64,000 nt of DNA from Poriferisodalis sp965208555. GTDB taxonomy: Bacteria > Actinomycetota > Acidimicrobiia > Acidimicrobiales > Poriferisodalaceae. Shown piece after piece: positions 15,230 to 23,100 of this stretch (its first letter is position 1; the number at the start of each line of letters is the position of its first letter). Below the pieces are notes generated by a model, which saw only the letters and a program-made list of their open reading frames with translations, made no database searches and was not told the origin of the DNA. Location: contig NZ_OZ242342.1 in the NCBI RefSeq assembly GCF_965208555.1, positions 1,178,001 to 1,242,000 of the forward strand, written 5' to 3'. Made by a program: the position numbers and the translations under genes.

Positions 15230-15948
15230 GCGGCTGAGCTTGCTGCCGCGAGGCGGGCCCAGCGACGCTCGACGGCAAGGCCGTCACTGAGCGGGAGGTC
15301 GTTCGCAGCGCGCAGGCAGCGGCGCAGCGCCCTCGCCACCGGCTGATCGATGCGGGCGAGCTGGCCGGCCAGCTCGACGGTTCGGCTGTCCAGCTCGTCG
15401 GTCGGCACGACCTCGGCGACGATGCCGAGCCGGTGGGCCTCGGCCGCGTCGATATTGCGGCCGCTCAGCACCAGCGGCAAGGCCGCCACCGGCCCGATGG
15501 CCGCGGTGAGGCTCTGCGTTCCGCCGGCGGCGGGGAGCATGCCGAGCTTGGTCTCGGGCAGGCCCAGCACCGCGTCGTCGCTGGCGATGCGCAGGTCGCA
15601 CAGCAGCGACATCTCCAGTCCCGAGCCCAGTGCATAGCCGTGCAGAGCACACAGGGTGGGCACCGGCAGATTCGCCAGCGGGAGCCACGGATCGCGGTCC
15701 CACCGGATACGCCGGGCGTCGAAGATCGACTCGGCGGTGCCGAACTCGGACAGGTCGGCGCCGGCGCTGAAGTGCTTGCCCTCGGCGGCGAGCACCACGC
15801 ACCGCACATCGGGCACGTCGCGCACGGCCGTGATCGCCTCGATGAGACCGTCGCGCGTTTCGAGGTCGTAGATATTGAGCGGCGGATGGCACAGCGTGAT
15901 CGTCGCAACGCCGTCATGACCGAAGACCAGCCGGACCCGCTCAGCCAT
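15226..15948 (-). CDS. Enoyl-CoA hydratase/isomerase (crotonase) family protein
   Basis: A 240-residue crotonase. HFSAGADLSEF (about 61-71) forms the oxyanion-hole loop. Both catalytic Glu positions are present, in GSGLEMSLLCD (about 105-115) and LGLPETKLG (about 125-133). The start was set at ATG 15948 (MAERVRLVF), where homology begins; the open frame upstream shadows the CoA-transferase gene. It overlaps that gene's 3' end by eight bases, and its stop overlaps the convergent VOC gene by four bases. A dehydratase step beside a CoA-transferase suggests beta-oxidation-like degradation. Confidence 0.92.
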   Translation of the reverse strand: MAERVRLVFGHDGVATITLCHPPLNIYDLETRDGLIEAITAVRDVPDVRCVVLAAEGKHFSAGADLSEFGTAESIFDARRIRWDRDPWLPLANLPVPTLCALHGYALGSGLEMSLLCDLRIASDDAVLGLPETKLGMLPAAGGTQSLTAAIGPVAALPLVLSGRNIDAAEAHRLGIVAEVVPTDELDSRTVELAGQLARIDQPVARALRRCLRAANDLPLSDGLAVERRWARLAAASSAA

Positions 15949-16966
15949 GCCGATCACCGCCGGATCCGGCAGCGGATGTCGGAGTGCCGTCTCCGCTGCT
16001 GCATGCCATCGAGCCGACCAGCGGTGCCACGACGCCCGCCATCGACACGCGTCGGTGCTGGTGCGCAACGCCAGCGAGCTGGTCCACCGCGACACGCGCG
16101 GCCCGCAGCCCCGCAAGCGGATCGGGATAGGAGTACGCCGGTGCCTGAGGCTCATCTCCCATCCAGCCCAGGCCAGCGGCGGCGTGCACGCCAGTGCCGT
16201 ACGCGATCCAGTCGCACTCCGGCGAATCCGGCTCGAAGGCGGTGACCGCCAGCGTGTGCAGCCGCGGGTGACGGACACAGAGCTGCTCGGGCAGCAGTTC
16301 GAGATTGGCCAATGCCCTGGGCGAGAGCGAGGTGACGAGCAGGTCTGCTGTCGCCAGCAGTCTCTCGAGAGCGTCGCGGCCCGCGCCGAACCGGGGATCG
16401 AGTTCGACGGCTGTCTTATGGGCATTCAGCTCCGCGTACATCACCGTGCCTGCCAAACCGTCGGGCCGAGCCGTCGAGCTCACCTTGCGGACCTCGGCGC
16501 CGGCACGGCCCAACAGCTCGGTACACAGCGGGCCAGCCCACATCGAGGTCAGGTCCACGATCTGCTTTCCGTCGAGGACCTCGCCGTCGAAAGATGCCGG
16601 GTCCATTGGCTCGCAGTTCGATTCCGGCGCGGCCGTCACGACAGCCGCCTCCGACATCCGGCGGTACGGAGTGACCGGCAGGCGCCATTCCTGCGCGCTC
16701 GCAGCCACGGCCTCGGTGTCGGACTCGCCCTGGTGCACCTCAGCAAAGCGCTCCCAGGTCTCGCCATCGTCAGGTCCGAGATCCACGCACAGCGCACCGT
16801 TGCCCCAGCGGACGGGCTCAGAGACCACGTCGGCGAGCTTCAGACGGCGCGGCATGTCGATCCAGCACGCGGCATCGCCGACCACACCGGCACCCAATCG
16901 CCGATCAGCCTCGGCAGCCAGCTCGGCGCCATAGTCGAACAGGCCCGGCGGCAGCCAGTCGGTCAC
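15941..16966 (-). CDS. CaiB/BaiF-like CoA-transferase, short form
   Basis: A 341-residue member of the class III CoA-transferase family that differs from the other copies in the window. The recognisable CoA-binding signature QIVDLTSMWAGPLCTELLG begins only at about residue 134, after an N-terminal part not seen in typical CaiB. The C-terminal domain is cut short after SMAGVVAPLVGSM (about 307-319). The catalytic Asp stretch reads CDWIAYGTGVHAAAG, without a clear Asp equivalent. It may act as one half of a hetero-oligomer. Start GTG at 16964-16966. It is co-directional and overlapping with the downstream crotonase. Confidence 0.8.
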   Translation of the reverse strand: MTDWLPPGLFDYGAELAAEADRRLGAGVVGDAACWIDMPRRLKLADVVSEPVRWGNGALCVDLGPDDGETWERFAEVHQGESDTEAVAASAQEWRLPVTPYRRMSEAAVVTAAPESNCEPMDPASFDGEVLDGKQIVDLTSMWAGPLCTELLGRAGAEVRKVSSTARPDGLAGTVMYAELNAHKTAVELDPRFGAGRDALERLLATADLLVTSLSPRALANLELLPEQLCVRHPRLHTLAVTAFEPDSPECDWIAYGTGVHAAAGLGWMGDEPQAPAYSYPDPLAGLRAARVAVDQLAGVAHQHRRVSMAGVVAPLVGSMACSSGDGTPTSAAGSGGDRHG

Positions 16967-16971
16967 CTCAG

Positions 16972-17041
16972 CGCCCTGCGCCGTGTCCGATGCTTCGCAT
17001 GGCTAACGCCCTGCGCCGTGTCCGATGCTTCGCATGGCTAA
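16972..17041. repeat. 35-bp tandem direct repeat, two copies
   Basis: Two identical 35-base units (16972-17006 and 17007-17041), followed by the first six bases of a third. Each contains a small hairpin, ATGC-TTC-GCAT. They fill the gap between the crotonase stop (the TAG lies inside unit 2) and the CoA-transferase start. This may be slippage duplication of a terminator-like element. Confidence 0.9.
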
Positions 17042-17868
17042 CGCCCTACGAAGTCCGGCGGCCGTTTGTCGAAGAAGGCCGCGAGGCCTTCGGCGCGGTC
17101 GTCAGTGGCGGCGAGTTGATGGTTGAGGTCGCCCTCGAGGCGCAATCCGTCAGCAAGCGGCAGCTCCGAGCCACGATGGACCGCTTCTTTGGCGAATTCC
17201 AGCGCAAGCGGCCCCGCGCCGGCCAAGTCGTCCAGCCAGCGATCCACTGCATCATCCAGATCGACCTCTACGGCGTGCGCTAGTCCCCACTCGAGCGCCG
17301 TGGCGGCGTCGATCTCGGCCCCCAGCAGCAGCATCGAGTTCGCTCGTGAAGCGCCGACGGCGCGTGGCAAGCGCTGGGTGCCGCCCCAGGCCGGGAGCCG
17401 GCCTTCCAGCGCGTCTCGCAGCGCAAAGCGAGCGCTCGCATCGCACAGGCGGATGTCGCACGCCAAGGCAATCTCTAGACCGGGACCCGAGCATTCGCCG
17501 GTGATTGCGCACACCACCGGTCCTCGCACCGTTGCGAGTGCGGACGCCGGATCAGGCTGGACTTCAAGCGGATCGAAGCTGATGCCGGTGCAGAAGTCGG
17601 TGCCGGGCGCATTGCGCAGAACCACAACTGCCGGTTCGCGCGTCTCCCGCACGTCCACGCACAGCTCGACCAGCGCACGCGCGGCAGCGCGGTCCATCTC
17701 GCCGCCGCTCAGGAGATGCTCGATGCGGTTCAGGGTGCCACCACCCCCTTGGGTGGCCGGCGCAAATGGATCGATTGGGCCTAGTCGGCCCAGCGCTGGC
17801 TTGATCGGCCTCAGTCGGCCGACTTGGTCTTCTTGGGCTCCTGCAGGGCCATGTCCTTGCCGTTGCAT
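17038..17868 (-). CDS. Crotonase family protein, start uncertain
   Basis: The reading frame allows up to 276 residues. Crotonase features are the oxyanion loop DFCTGISF, the first Glu in GLEIALACD, and PAWGGTQRLPR. The second catalytic Glu is replaced: the loop reads ALRDALEG, with Asp at that place. The usual first beta strand ending in VTLNRP is not present; only a TLNRIEHLLSG segment remains, preceded by a Gly/Pro-rich stretch. The only upstream ATG (17868) would overlap the gene in front by 58 bases, and the next ATG (17697) lies inside the domain. It is therefore a divergent crotonase with an unusual start, or one losing its N terminus. Confidence 0.7.
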   Translation of the reverse strand: MQRQGHGPAGAQEDQVGRLRPIKPALGRLGPIDPFAPATQGGGGTLNRIEHLLSGGEMDRAAARALVELCVDVRETREPAVVVLRNAPGTDFCTGISFDPLEVQPDPASALATVRGPVVCAITGECSGPGLEIALACDIRLCDASARFALRDALEGRLPAWGGTQRLPRAVGASRANSMLLLGAEIDAATALEWGLAHAVEVDLDDAVDRWLDDLAGAGPLALEFAKEAVHRGSELPLADGLRLEGDLNHQLAATDDRAEGLAAFFDKRPPDFVGR

Positions 17869-18053
17869 TGCAAGGTCACTGCGCCCGGCTTGGTGACGAG
17901 CACCTCGATACCGGAATCCTCGTCCTGGTAACGCTTGCCGACCTTCAGTCCCTCGCCACCGGAAGACGCCGAGATATCAGCGTCACCGCCCTTGGTGACG
18001 ATGACCTGTACGCCGCCGTCGAAATCCAGACGCTCTCCAGCCTTGGTCGCCAC
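17811..18053 (-). CDS. Small protein of unknown function with an internal repeat
   Basis: An 80-residue acidic-to-neutral protein with no signal peptide or membrane segment. It shows an internal near-repeat: VQVIVTKGGDADI (about 15-27) and IEVLVTKPGAVTL (about 49-61), which suggests two similar beta units. The C terminus is Lys-rich. I do not recognise the family. It is the first gene of a minus-strand run that leads into crotonase and CoA-transferase genes. Confidence 0.65.
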   Translation of the reverse strand: MATKAGERLDFDGGVQVIVTKGGDADISASSGGEGLKVGKRYQDEDSGIEVLVTKPGAVTLQCNGKDMALQEPKKTKSAD

Positions 18054-18165
18054 AGCATCCCCCTGGTCTCATCGTGTCAATCCGGAATGTGGTCCGTATG
18101 AAGCTACACGCCGCGCTCTTGCATTACCTCATGGCGGTCGAGTGTTCTCGCGCCACAATGACCCC

Positions 18166-19347
18166 GTGGCGGCACCGCGAACTGCACTGGTGATCGGCGG
18201 GACCGGTCCGACGGGACCGCTGGTTGTCAACGGACTGGTCGCACGCGGCTTCGACGTGACCATCCTGCATACGGGGCGGCACGAGCTGGGTCCACAGGAT
18301 GCAGGGCTCATCGGCCCCGAGGTCCGTCACATCCACACCGACCCGTTCGACGGCGAGGCCACCGCGGATGCTCTCGGCAGTGAGTCGTTCGATCTAGCTG
18401 TCGTGATGTACGGGCGGTTGCGGGTACTGGCGTCGCTGCTGGCCCGTCGTTGCAGTCACTTCGTGTCGATCGGCGGGGTCGGTGTGTACCGGGGCTTCGG
18501 CAGCCCCGACGATCTGTTCCCGCTCGGCATGACGGTGCCGTTGCCGCACGGTGCGCCGCTGGTGGGCGACGGGGAGGATTTCCGCAAGCTTCGGATGATC
18601 CGGGTCACTGAGGAATCCGTGTTCGAGCATCACCCGCAGGCCATTCACCTGCGCTACCCGCAGCTGTACGGGCCGCGTCAGCCACTGCCCCGCGAATGGC
18701 CGCTGGTGCGACGGGCGCTCGACCGCCGGCCCCACCTGGTGGTGGCCGACGCCGGCTTGACGGTCAAGAGTCAGGGTTGGACCGGCAACGCCGCCCACGC
18801 AACACTGCTGGCGTGCGATGCGCCTACGGCGGCGCTGGGCGGCATCTACAACGTGGCTGATTCGTCGGCCCTGTCGATCGCACAGATCGCCGAGGTCATT
18901 GCCGACGAACTGAACCACAGCTGGGAGCTGGTGTCGCTGCCGTATGACCTAGCTGCACCCGCCCGGCCGATGGTGGGCAGCTGGTCCACCACCCACCGGG
19001 TGCTCGACATCGGGCCCACGGTGCGAGATCTCGGCTACCACGACGTGCTGGCACCGGTCGATGCCTGGCGCGCCGCAGCGCGCTGGCTGGCGGAGAACCC
19101 GCTCGAACGCGGCGGAGCACTCGAGCAGCGGCTGGGCGATCCGTTCGATTACGACGCCGAAGACCGGCTACTGGCTGCTTGGAGAGACGTTCGGCGCGGG
19201 TTCGAGGTGACCCTGCAGAACCTCGCCTGGACCAGCGAGCCCAACTACGGCAGTGCCTATGTCGGCAACCGCCCCAACCCGGGCGTCACCGAGAAACGGC
19301 AGAGTCTGAACGCAGTCGAGTCTGCGACGAAGACGACCGCCCGCTGA
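18166..19347 (+). CDS. NAD-dependent epimerase/dehydratase family protein
   Basis: A 393-residue extended-SDR-type protein. The N-terminal nucleotide-binding motif is GGTGPTGPLV (about 10-19), with strand FDVTILHTGRH at about 27-37. The active-site SIGG/VY pair (SIGGVGVYRG, about 98-107) and HLRYPQLYGPR (about 161-171) follow. There is no YxxxK in the usual spacing, so catalysis may differ from classical epimerases. The GTG at 18166 is preferred because the Rossmann motif starts immediately after it. It is divergent from the small-protein gene, with about 110 bases between. Confidence 0.85.
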   Translation: MAAPRTALVIGGTGPTGPLVVNGLVARGFDVTILHTGRHELGPQDAGLIGPEVRHIHTDPFDGEATADALGSESFDLAVVMYGRLRVLASLLARRCSHFVSIGGVGVYRGFGSPDDLFPLGMTVPLPHGAPLVGDGEDFRKLRMIRVTEESVFEHHPQAIHLRYPQLYGPRQPLPREWPLVRRALDRRPHLVVADAGLTVKSQGWTGNAAHATLLACDAPTAALGGIYNVADSSALSIAQIAEVIADELNHSWELVSLPYDLAAPARPMVGSWSTTHRVLDIGPTVRDLGYHDVLAPVDAWRAAARWLAENPLERGGALEQRLGDPFDYDAEDRLLAAWRDVRRGFEVTLQNLAWTSEPNYGSAYVGNRPNPGVTEKRQSLNAVESATKTTAR

Positions 19348-19378
19348 GCCGTTTGGCGAGAACGCTCGGCAGAGCTGC

Positions 19379-21097
19379 TCAGCGGGCGAGCGGGCCTCGC
19401 AGCAGCTGGCCCGGAACGGCACCGGTCACCTTGCCGTGCTCGGTGATCACTTCGCCGTTGACGATGGTGGCGGCGAATCCGGTGGCGGTCTGGCGCAGGC
19501 GGGGCGCCCCTGCCGGGAGGTCGTGCACCAGCCTGGGCATATCCGGTGACACCGTCTCGGGATCGAACACGTTCACATCGGCGGCCTTGCCGACCGCCAG
19601 CACCCCTCGGTCATCGAAGCCCCATGCCTGTGCCGGCAGCTGGGTGATGCGGCGCACCGCGTCTTCCAGCGTGAACTCCTGGCGGTCGCGCACCCAATGT
19701 CCCAGCAGGTGGGTCTGCAGCGACGAATCCATGATCTGGGTGACGTGGGCTCCGCTGTCGGAGAACGTCGGGATGGCCCGGGGGTGCTTCAGCAGATGCA
19801 GCACCAAGTCCTGGTCCTGGTTGGCGAGTGCCTGCACAAAGAACATCTCCAGGTCGCTGTCGACAGCGAGGTCCACGAACGCCTCCATCGGCGTCGTGCC
19901 ACGCTCGGCCGCGATGACGTCCATCGTGCGGAACGGCGGCAGCGGTCGTGTCAGCGGGTAGATGTGCTCCCAGACGGGCTTGCGGGCCTCCGGGCCGAGG
20001 GCCCTGCCGTAGTCACCGTTCTCGGCTTCGTCAATGAGACGTCGCCGGATGTCGGGGTCGCGCAGCGCAGCCCACTGCTCGCCCCGTGAGTCCGCCCGTA
20101 TCTCGCGCCACAGCGGCAGTCCGTCGAAGGGCAGCGACGTCTTGAATGACAGCAGGGTGCCCAAGCAGCGAGTGTGCGCCTGTCCCCACGAGACGCCGCC
20201 AGCCCCGTTGATGCCGTCGAGCAGCTTGAGCACCGGCTTCCAGTGGTGGTCCTGGCTGGAGGGGGCGAGCATGCCGTAGGTGATCGGGACGCGTGTGCGG
20301 GCCCCCAGCTCGACGACCTTGGCGACATAGGCGTCGTTGCGCTCGGCGTCGCGGGAGCGCAGGTCGCCGTGGTGGGCCAGTTCGAAGATGCCGGCGCCCA
20401 TCTTGCCCATCTCGCTGACGAGCGCATCGATCTCGGACCATTCCGCCAGGCGCGAGGCCACCGGGCGGTCGTCGGCGGTCTCGTGGTTGTACGAGATTGA
20501 GGTGGTGAAGCCGATGGCGCCGGCGCGCAGCGAGTCGCGCAGCTGCTGCAGCATCAGCGCCAGCTCCTCGTCGTTGGCGCCGCGGTCGAACGCCGCCTCG
20601 CCCATCGCCCAGGTGCGCAGCGCCGAGTGACCCAGGTAGCCGGCATAGTTGATGCCCTTGGGCGTGGCCTCGACAAAGTCGAGGTATTCGGGGAAGGTCT
20701 CCCACGTCCACTCGATGCCCGCAGCCATCGCCTCCGCGGAGATGTCCTCGGCCCGCTCCAGGTTGCGCACCACGAGATGGCGGGCCTCAGGGCGGGCGGG
20801 CGCCAGCGTGAAGCCGCAGTTGCCCATCACCGCGGTGGTCACGCCGTGGAAGCAGGAGCTCTCGCCCATGGGATCCCACGCGATCTGGGCGTCCATGTGG
20901 GTGTGCACGTCGATGAAGCCGGGCGTGACGACGTGGCCCTCGGCGTCGACGGTGCGATCAGCCTTCCTGCCGGCCAGCGCCCCAGGGGTGTCGCCGATCT
21001 CGGCGACGACGCCGTCGGAGATCAGCACGTCGGCCCGCCGGGGCTCCGCACCCGTGCCGTCGATCAACGTTCCGCCAGAGATCAGCAGATCACCCAT
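19379..21097 (-). CDS. N-acyl-D-amino-acid deacylase family amidohydrolase
   Basis: A 572-residue D-aminoacylase-type metallohydrolase, which would release D-amino acids from N-acyl derivatives or act on related amides. The N-terminal strand set LLISGGTLIDGTG is followed by FIDVHTHMDAQIAWDP (about 60-75), which carries the HxH pair and the family's D..W.P motif. MGNCGFTLAP (about 90-99) carries the conserved Cys. SDSGAHVTQ near residue 445 supplies the late metal/substrate Asp. Length matches the family. It is convergent with the epimerase gene and divergent from an esterase. Confidence 0.9.
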   Translation of the reverse strand: MGDLLISGGTLIDGTGAEPRRADVLISDGVVAEIGDTPGALAGRKADRTVDAEGHVVTPGFIDVHTHMDAQIAWDPMGESSCFHGVTTAVMGNCGFTLAPARPEARHLVVRNLERAEDISAEAMAAGIEWTWETFPEYLDFVEATPKGINYAGYLGHSALRTWAMGEAAFDRGANDEELALMLQQLRDSLRAGAIGFTTSISYNHETADDRPVASRLAEWSEIDALVSEMGKMGAGIFELAHHGDLRSRDAERNDAYVAKVVELGARTRVPITYGMLAPSSQDHHWKPVLKLLDGINGAGGVSWGQAHTRCLGTLLSFKTSLPFDGLPLWREIRADSRGEQWAALRDPDIRRRLIDEAENGDYGRALGPEARKPVWEHIYPLTRPLPPFRTMDVIAAERGTTPMEAFVDLAVDSDLEMFFVQALANQDQDLVLHLLKHPRAIPTFSDSGAHVTQIMDSSLQTHLLGHWVRDRQEFTLEDAVRRITQLPAQAWGFDDRGVLAVGKAADVNVFDPETVSPDMPRLVHDLPAGAPRLRQTATGFAATIVNGEVITEHGKVTGAVPGQLLRGPLAR

Positions 21098-21234
21098 GTC
21101 GTGCCCCCGTCATCGCAGCCATCGCCCTCGGCGTGAATGCCCGTCTCAGCGTACGGCAGCCGAGCACAGCGCACCCGCAGACGTGCCGTCCCGACCGCTG
21201 CACGGCCGCGCGCAGCGAACATATGCTGCCGGCC

Positions 21235-22206
21235 GTGACTCTCGAAGCCGAAGCATCAGCCGTCATCGACCAACTCAACGCCCTGGGCCGACCGACGTTC
21301 GAACAGGTCGGCCACGAGCGTGCTCGCCAGGGTTTCGAGGAGATGCCGCCCGCCGGAGAGCTCGTCGACGTTGCCAGCACCGAAGACCGCACCATCAGCG
21401 GCCCTGACGGCAACGACATCGCCGTGCGGGTGTACCGCCCCGGCGCCGGCGCCGCCACCGCTGCGGCCGACGGGACGCTCGGCTGCCTCGTGTACTTCCA
21501 CGGCGGAGGCTGGGTCGTGGGCAGCATCGAGACCCACGACCGCACTTGCCGCGCGCTCACGATGCTGGCCGGAATCGTGACCGTCTCGGTGGACTACCGA
21601 CTCGCTCCCGAGCACCCCTTCCCGGCCGCGGCGGACGACTGCTGCGCTGCCACCCAGTGGGCGATGGACAACGCAGCCGAGCTGGGCATCGACCCGGCCC
21701 GGGTGGCGATCGGCGGCGACAGCGCCGGTGGCAACCTGGCCGCTGCCGTGGCGCTCATGTGCCGTGACGGCGCAGCGAACGGCGAATCGTGCGGCCAGCC
21801 GGCCCTGCAGGTGCTGATCTACCCGGTTACCGATTTCGACCGCGACACCCACTCGATGATCGCCAACGCCGAGGGCTACCTGCTGACCCGCGCCACCATG
21901 GCCTGGTTCGACGATCACTACTGCCCCCCGTCCGAGCGCAGCAACCCGTACGCAGCCCCGCTTGCGGTGGACGACCCGGCTGGGGCTGCGCCGGCGCTGG
22001 TCATCGTGGCCGGCCATGACCCGCTGCGCGACGAAGGCGTCGAATACGCCCAGAAGCTCGCCGATGCGGGCGTGCCCACCACCCTCATCGAGTACCCAGG
22101 CCAATTCCACGGGTTCTTCGGCATGACCCGATTCCTGGCTCAGGCACACGAAGCCCAGGAGCTGACCTCCAGCGTCCTGCGCCGCACGCTCGCACCGTCG
22201 GACTAG
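21235..22206 (+). CDS. Alpha/beta hydrolase, hormone-sensitive-lipase family
   Basis: A 323-residue esterase/lipase. The oxyanion motif is HGGGW (about 86-90), the nucleophile elbow GDSAGGN (about 158-164), the acid segment HDPLRDEG (about 260-267) and the catalytic His FHGFFG (about 289-294). Two starts compete: ATG 21223 and GTG 21235. I prefer GTG because a TATGCT -10-like hexamer (21222-21227) ends seven bases before it and overlaps the ATG. The substrate is probably a short-chain ester; it sits next to a VOC-domain gene 37 bases downstream. Confidence 0.9.
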   Translation: MTLEAEASAVIDQLNALGRPTFEQVGHERARQGFEEMPPAGELVDVASTEDRTISGPDGNDIAVRVYRPGAGAATAAADGTLGCLVYFHGGGWVVGSIETHDRTCRALTMLAGIVTVSVDYRLAPEHPFPAAADDCCAATQWAMDNAAELGIDPARVAIGGDSAGGNLAAAVALMCRDGAANGESCGQPALQVLIYPVTDFDRDTHSMIANAEGYLLTRATMAWFDDHYCPPSERSNPYAAPLAVDDPAGAAPALVIVAGHDPLRDEGVEYAQKLADAGVPTTLIEYPGQFHGFFGMTRFLAQAHEAQELTSSVLRRTLAPSD

Positions 22207-22243
22207 ACAAGCCTTCTCGCCGAGCGCAAGGAGAAGCACCGGT

Positions 22244-23041
22244 ATGCCGATACGAGAGAGTCACGCGCCGGGAACGCCATCGTGGGTCGATTTGGCGACG
22301 ACCGATGTCGAAGGTGCTCTCGGCTTCTACGCAGCCGTGCTCGGGTGGGACTTCGAGCGCGACCCCACCGGCGAGATCAACTACGTCATGGCGGTCGTGG
22401 ATGGGCATCCTGCCGCTGGAGTGTTCGACATGCCGCCCGAGATGCTCAGCGAAGGTGTCCCGCCGTGCTGGAACGTCTACGTCACCGTGGACGACGCAGA
22501 CGAGTTCGCGGGCCAAGTCGCGGCAGCCGGAGGCGCCGTCATGCGACCCGCCATCGACGTGCCCGAGCCGGGTCCCGACGCCGCAGGCCGGATGGTCATC
22601 GCCGCCGACCCCACCGGCGCCGTGTTCTGCACGTGGGCGCCGATCGCCGCCATCGGTGCGGGCATCGTCAACGCTCCGGGTGCGTTCACCTGGGCCGAGG
22701 TCGCCACGCACGACGACGACGCTGCGGCAGCCTTCTACTGCGAGCTGTTCGGCTGGGAGACCGGCACGATGGAGGAAGCTCCCGACGGGCCGGTGGTGTT
22801 CACACTGGGCGGAGAGCCGGTCGCCAGCACTTCGATGGCGCCACTGCCTCCCGGCGTGCCGCCCCACTGGCGGGTGAGCTTCGGGGTGTCCGACGTCGAC
22901 GCCGCCTGCGCCACGGTGACCGCTCACGGCGGCAGCGTGATAATGCCGCCGTTCGACTTCGGACCTGGCCGCGCCGCCACCGTTTCCGACCCCGCCGGAG
23001 CGATGTTCGACCTCGTCACCCTCACCGACTGGCCGAACTGA
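22244..23041 (+). CDS. Two-domain VOC family protein
   Basis: A 265-residue protein with two glyoxalase-like modules in tandem. Module 1 starts PSWVDLATTDVEGALGFYAAVLGW (WVDLATTDV about 13-21, FYAAVLGW about 27-34). Module 2 starts FTWAEVATHDDDAAAAFYCELFGW (AFYCELFGW about 166-174). This resembles the actinobacterial CFP30B-type proteins. Its role is unknown; such proteins bind or isomerise small electrophiles. A good Shine-Dalgarno, AAGGAG, lies nine bases before the ATG. Confidence 0.9.
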   Translation: MPIRESHAPGTPSWVDLATTDVEGALGFYAAVLGWDFERDPTGEINYVMAVVDGHPAAGVFDMPPEMLSEGVPPCWNVYVTVDDADEFAGQVAAAGGAVMRPAIDVPEPGPDAAGRMVIAADPTGAVFCTWAPIAAIGAGIVNAPGAFTWAEVATHDDDAAAAFYCELFGWETGTMEEAPDGPVVFTLGGEPVASTSMAPLPPGVPPHWRVSFGVSDVDAACATVTAHGGSVIMPPFDFGPGRAATVSDPAGAMFDLVTLTDWPN

Positions 23042-23100
23042 CGCTCAAGGCAGACCAGCGAACAACGTTGCTCACTGGGGTCACGAACTGATGGCGGCGC

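Noticed and set aside
15226..16425. A 399-codon crotonase with a long N-terminal extension
   Set aside because: The extension is the wrong-frame reading of the CoA-transferase gene; crotonase homology starts at ATG 15948.
16972..17041. CRISPR array
   Set aside because: The units are directly adjacent with no spacers, and no cas gene is present.
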